A DNA stretch of 64,000 bases from Fremontodendron californicum (lineage: Eukaryota; Streptophyta; Magnoliopsida; Malvales; Malvaceae): positions 565,501-629,500 of the forward strand of contig JAULJL010000047.1 in assembly GCA_030761205.1 (NCBI GenBank), written 5' to 3'. Shown piece after piece: positions 60,150 to 64,000 of this stretch (position 1 is its first letter; each line of letters opens with the position of its first letter). Below the pieces are notes generated by a model, which searched no databases, had not been told where the DNA came from, and saw only the letters and a list, made by a program, of their open reading frames with translations. Position numbers and translations under genes: made by a program.

Positions 60150-60696
60150 TATTTTTAACTACAAACATCTTCCTTGGAGCTGACACATGTCAATTTTTTT
60201 TTTTTTAGAAAGTAAAGAAAGAAAAAAAAAGGAAAGAAAAAAAAATGATAAAAAATTATATATTCGTATTATTTTTTCGTATTTTTAAAATATTATAAAT
60301 TTATATAAATTTTTACATGTTAATAATTCGTTTTATTTATATTTTGACATCTTCGTATATTTGTGTTGTGTTTATGTTACTTTTCGTGTTGTGTCGTTTT
60401 TAATTATTTTTTCATATTGTGTTTGTGTCGTATCTCAATTCATCCCATATTTTGCATAATTTATCATAGTAATTCGATTTTAACTCTAAATTTATTTGCT
60501 TATGATATTAAAATATAAATTATTATTTAAATAAATAATAATTATTTAATATGATTCAATTTATATTTATTTATAATCATTAATTTAATTAAAATTTTAT
60601 AAATATTAAAAAAAACTCCAAACGAAGTAGGGGAAGAATTCTAATTTAATATCTATTTTTTGTGTAGCATTTCTTATGGTTAAAGTCTTTAGGTAG
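60150..60696. other. AT-rich intergenic spacer
   Basis: A-tracts, short TTATAT words and the phrase GTGTTGTGTTTATGTTACTT/GTGTTGTGTCG near 60363-60400. No gene or named element is visible. Confidence 0.5.
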
Positions 60697-61240
60697 TTCT
60701 GTACTATAATCAAAAGTGCATTTTAGTCCTTGTATGATAGAAGTGAGTAATTTAATCATTGTACGTTTGAAATTGGTGCAAATAAGTAAAATTGGTAACA
60801 GTGTTAATGAAAAACTATCTAAATGTTGATGTAGACATGTGAAACTGACAGAATAAATGACTTGAAAAAAAATGATGACATGTCAAATTTTTTTGCTCAT
60901 GTGGAATTTAAAAACTGATCGAACAAATGACTTCGAAAAAAAATAATGACATGTTTTTACAGGTAAGGAAGAGATTTGAGGTAAAAAAATTATGTTTTTC
61001 TAAATTTCGCTTGAGTAAAAAAATTTGGTACGTCATCAGTTTTTTTTTCAAAACATCTTTTCTATCAGTTTTACATGTCAATGTTAGCATTTAGACGATT
61101 TTTCATTAACATTATTATCAATTTTATTTTTTTACATCAATTTCAAACGTATAAAAATTAAATTACTCACTTTTATAATACAAAATATTAAAATATATTT
61201 TTTATTATAATACAAAGATTATTTAACTATTTTAACCCAT
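60697..61240. mobile_element. Foldback element with long inverted arms
   Basis: The left arm (about 60710-60885) contains GTGAGTAATTTAATCATTG, ACGTTTGAAATTGGTG and GTTAATGAAAAACTATCTAA. The right arm (about 61035-61215) carries the reverse complement of each in reverse order. The arms are about 75-80% alike and the centre holds a further GACTTGAAAAAAAATGATGA-type duplication. It is most like a MULE-type MITE with long TIRs. Ends and TSD are not resolved. Confidence 0.75.
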
Positions 61241-61990
61241 TTCTTATCTAATTCAAATTGATAGAGGGTTTGAGAGGCTTCACGTGGCGGGAAATCTTTG
61301 GCCCAGGCCAAATATTTGGATGTTGCCAACCATTGCCGCGCTTGGCCAGGTTAGGCTGGCTGGCACTCAAAATTCAAATCAATAGACAGCTTGGGATTTT
61401 GTCATAATTCACAATACCCCAGGTTCGGAGTGGGAGGAAGCAAACATAATAACCAAAACCTAATCCTCTGTCATGTCGCTTAAACACAGGGAGGAATGGA
61501 ATGTACTAATGATCCTACAAAACATTAACATTAGCCATAAGGAAAGGAAAAGAAGCACAATGCAATACTTCTTTCCTTCTTTGGATTGATTCATGGTATT
61601 GTCGAAGATATTTTATATATTTGTAAAAAATTTATTTGTAATAACTAAATAGTATAATTTTAAATGGAATATTAAAGAATTTATTTGTAAAAAGAAAGAT
61701 TAGTATAGAAAACTTAACGTTGTTGTCAAAGATTAAATTTTTTGTCCTTAAGATAAAATTATCTGTCACTTGGTGCACACGGATTCAATACAATTGCCTT
61801 CCAAAATTTCAACAACACCACCTTAAAAAGTTGCACACCTTTTCAAAGTTTACGAGCTTATGAAATTTGACTTAATTTTCTCTCTATAATAACAGATTCT
61901 TAAGCTGTAGAGTAAAAAGAACAAAGGAAAAAAAAGTTTTTAGAATGGTTGAACCAATTGTTGAATGACTGAATGAATTTCTCATCCTAT
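61241..61990. other. Intergenic region
   Basis: A moderately GC-rich patch at 61260-61440 (containing CACGTGGCGGGAAA and GGCCAGGTTAGGCTGGCTGG) interrupts AT-rich DNA. It could be part of a promoter or a degraded repeat. No coding frame is visible. Confidence 0.4.
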
Positions 61991-62009
61991 CAAAGCATCT
62001 ATTTATAGG

Positions 62010-62165
62010 TCATTAGGGATCTAAGCATATATGAATGTATATTAGGATGAGCATACATGATAATTAATGGAAAATTAATAAATGAATGTACATTAGGATG
62101 AACATACATAGTACATAAATAAATGTATATTAGGATGAACATACATGATATATGAATGAACAAAT
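62010..62165. repeat. Short tandem repeat, period about 50 bp
   Basis: Three copies built on GAATGTATATTAGGATGA and GCATACATGATA (near 62032, 62083, 62123). They are loosely spaced and diverged. Confidence 0.75.
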
Positions 62166-62299
62166 TCATGAATGATATAATTAAGTTTATGAACTTCAAA
62201 TTCATGAACATCTTAATCACACTATAAATAATGTATTGAATTATGCATTATATAAAAAGATCAATTTTATGTTCATTTGTATGATATCAAACCAAATTC

Positions 62300-62686
62300 C
62301 AACAGATATATAATCTTACTCTCATTTGACCCTCGGATCGGGTCGGATCCTATCTCTGGCTCTTGCTCCTATCACCCACCCCCCTCTCATCTTCATCTCA
62401 TCACTCTAGTCCTGAAATAAAAATAAAAGCTTAAGCTTGCTTTGATTGTCATTTTCAGATTCAAAGACAAAAAAACAAAAAAAATTTATTTCTGCGTTGC
62501 TTCGCTTGCTGAGAGAGTAGAGATAGAGTTAGAGCGTGCAGAAAGAAGTTGGTAGGTAGTATGCTTTACCGCTATTGTTACTTAAGTAGTATCTCTCTCT
62601 CTCTCTCTCGTTCCTTCTTTCTTTCTTTGTTTCCCCTGGCCTTATTATGATTCTCTATTTTTGTCTCTCTTCTCTCTTTTGTACAG
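62300..62686 (+). other. Possible promoter/5' UTR cut by an LTR insertion
   Basis: Pyrimidine-rich sequence with a (CT)n run at 62591-62609, TTTCTTTCTTTC stretches and a GAGAGAGTAGAGATAGAGTT purine block. This composition resembles a plant 5' UTR. The LTR at 62687 begins directly after it, so any downstream gene would lie beyond the insertion and outside the window. Confidence 0.35.
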
Positions 62687-62775
62687 TGTAGACACTCGTT
62701 TTTGGTCAATAACATTTTATGCAGGAACAAATCTTATATGCAGCGGGATTGAGTAATAGTCTCCCTGTCAGCAAC

Positions 62776-62996
62776 GCTCTTGGCACGTCTCTTGGCACGT
62801 CGCTTGGCACGTCTCTTGGCACGTCGCTTGGCACGTCTCTTGGCACGTCGCTTGGCACGTCGCTTGGCACGTCTCTTGGCACGTCTCTTGGCACGTCGCT
62901 TGGCACGTCACTTGGCACGTCATTTGACACGTCGCTTGGCACGTCTCTTGGCACATCTCTTGGCACGTCGCTTGGCACGTCACTTGGCACATTGTT
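62776..62996 (+). repeat. 12-bp tandem array (CTTGGCACGTCT/G) inside the LTR
   Basis: About 18 units of CTTGGCACGTCG or CTTGGCACGTCT, with rare variants (CACTTGGCACGTCA, TTTGACACGTCG). Period 12 keeps all frames open on both strands, which gives artefactual frames reading SLGT, RLAR, DVPS and TCQE repeats. These are not proteins. Confidence 0.95.
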
Positions 62997-63417
62997 TCCT
63001 GGCACGTCGCTTCTTGGCAGCAGGACTTCCTGCAGTAATACACAACTACATTAAGACTGTGGAGCTAACCCGGGAAGGTTGGCAGGATTCTTGAGTTTGC
63101 TCCACTCTTGGGATGTCTTGGAGAGCATGGCTTGGAGGCTCAGATATGGAGATTGTTAAGAAGTTCGCTTCTTAACCTTTCCCTGGAACACAAGTGCTTC
63201 CCTATCCCGCTGAATGGACAGTGCATTCTCAAGCGTGCTGTCAGTAGCCTTCCTTCACTACATGTGACTGAAACACTTCTCCTGATGTAACCTCTCATAA
63301 CTAGCATTTCTCCATTATCATATATAACCTCTCCACTACCCATGATTGAGTTCATGCTTATATAAAATAACTTCCCACTCTCTTAGTAACTTCTCCTTGT
63401 AACCTCTTTGGAGAGGT

Positions 63418-63425
63418 TATAAATA
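63418..63425 (+). promoter_or_regulatory. TATA box of the right-edge LTR
   Basis: TATAAATA in GAGAGGTTATAAATAGAAG, 260 bp before the LTR end. It is typical in sequence and position for an LTR promoter. Confidence 0.65.
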
Positions 63426-63691
63426 GAAGTCCAAATACTTCATTTGGGATCTTTTTGGCCATTTGACAAATTTTCAGACGTTAAGAATTCTCTGCAACAT
63501 TTTCTCTGCAATTTCTACAACCACCATACTTTCCACCGTCCTCAGCCACTTACAGCCTTCATCACCACCACCTGCCACCGCACTTGTTCTCCAGGGTCTG
63601 CTCCAATCTTCCTCTCCTCCATCTCCCTACGACATCTCGTTTTACTGGTTTGCAACGTTTCCTCACCCGATCAAAAACACCCTCTACATTT

Positions 63692-63709
63692 TGGCGACTC
63701 CGCTGGGGA
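63692..63709 (+). other. Primer-binding site of the right-edge element
   Basis: TGGCGACTCCGCTGGGGA, 3 nt after the LTR end and identical to 20913-20930. Confidence 0.8.
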
Positions 63710-63748
63710 TGAGCGATTGCATTGAGTGAAACACTTTCGCCGGAAAAA

Positions 63749-64000
63749 ATGGAAGACTCTACTGAAAACCAAAGTGCACCAGTTCCATCTTACATCCAGG
63801 ATCTGATGAAGATGATGAAGGCTAACGAGAAGAAAAAAAATACAAAGGCTAGAAGAAAACAATAGAAAGATGATGGAAACCATCTCTCAGTTTACACCTT
63901 CCTCTAATGCCACTACTTCCCAAGTCTAACCTGCGAACAATGAAAATGGGAAAGACCTTACATTGTCCATGAAGTGAATGATAGTGGTTACTGCAAGTTG
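63749..64000 (+). pseudogene. Start of a retrotransposon gag, frameshifted
   Basis: The frame opens ATGGAAGACTCTACTGAAAA 40 nt after the PBS and encodes an acidic N-terminus with a Lys/Glu-rich segment (IQDLMKMMKANEK). It leaves frame in an A8 tract near 63833-63840, soon reaching TAG. In the neighbouring frame coiled-coil-like sequence continues (QRLEENNRKMMETISQF) to a TAA near 63930. The position and N-terminal coiled coil match the gag at 22632. It is incomplete at the window edge. Confidence 0.6.

Larger units (their letters stand above)
62687..63688 (+). repeat. 5' LTR of a second LTR retrotransposon (1002 bp)
   Basis: It begins TGTAGACACTCG and ends CCCTCTACA, and is followed after 3 nt by a PBS. 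A TATAAATA box is at 63418-63425. The first nine bases (TGTAGACAC) equal those of the long-LTR family, but the rest is different. The other end is outside the window, so no TSD can be checked (left flank TACAG). Confidence 0.88.

Noticed and set aside
62776..62996. A regular array resembling a CRISPR locus or a repeat protein
   Set aside because: The units are contiguous 12-mers without unique spacers, and the context is a plant LTR. Open frames in every phase follow from the period being a multiple of 3.

Overview
This is a stretch of plant nuclear DNA, most likely from a eudicot. Support comes from an intron-rich vacuolar aspartic proteinase gene with a plant-specific saposin insert, plant-type CACTA, hAT and MULE DNA transposons, and long-LTR Gypsy-like retroelements with plant-type gag. 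I cannot name the species. Only one gene looks intact and non-transposon: the aspartic proteinase at 47233-51894 (+), 13 coding exons, about 500 codons. Nearly everything else is repeats and nested mobile elements.

Layout, 1-45 kb. The background is an AT-rich minisatellite with a unit of about 19 bp (TATATCTATGTAATTGTAA and its reverse complement). It totals roughly 13 kb in blocks at 1-2730, 5340-6396, 8251-10455, 14731-16432, 34604-34930, 38789-39552, 39854-42020 and 43040-45001. Set into it are: a CACTA transposase-associated DUF4216 fragment (2952-3575, -); one captured exon of an IST1-like gene (4369-4550, -); a non-autonomous hAT element (6397-8250) with an 8-bp TSD and a second hAT MITE nested inside it (7026-7271); and a solo LTR (10456-14730, TSD ATTAC). 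Next comes a complete 18.2-kb LTR element of the same family (16433-34603, TSD TATGT) with gag but no recognisable pol. After it lie the right end of a CACTA element (34930-38788), split by a solo LTR of another family (36277-38689, TSD TTGAC), and another hAT MITE (39553-39853). A 3-kb inverted duplication pairs 14795-16432 plus 34604-35965 with 42010-45001. A 1.5-kb direct duplication pairs about 1125-2600 with 40465-41960.

Layout, 45-64 kb. A GC-richer segment with a GGTCCGGTCA-type minisatellite (45002-45850) leads into the aspartic proteinase gene. It is followed by a small MITE (52524-52735) and a 6.75-kb Mutator-like element (53390-60149) with TIRs of about 630 bp. This element has a MuDR-like convergent layout: a GRF zinc-finger reading frame from the left TIR, and a decayed MULE transposase pseudogene (PB1-like, MuDR DNA-binding, MULE, SWIM and CCHC parts) from the right TIR. 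A foldback element (about 60697-61240) and AT-rich spacer follow. The window ends in the 5' part of another LTR retrotransposon (LTR 62687-63688, PBS, start of a frameshifted gag).

The insertion order can be read from target-site duplications. The satellite/CACTA inverted duplication came before the 18-kb LTR element, which splits one arm. The Tekay-like solo LTR went into the CACTA subterminal region. The 246-bp hAT MITE went into the larger hAT element.
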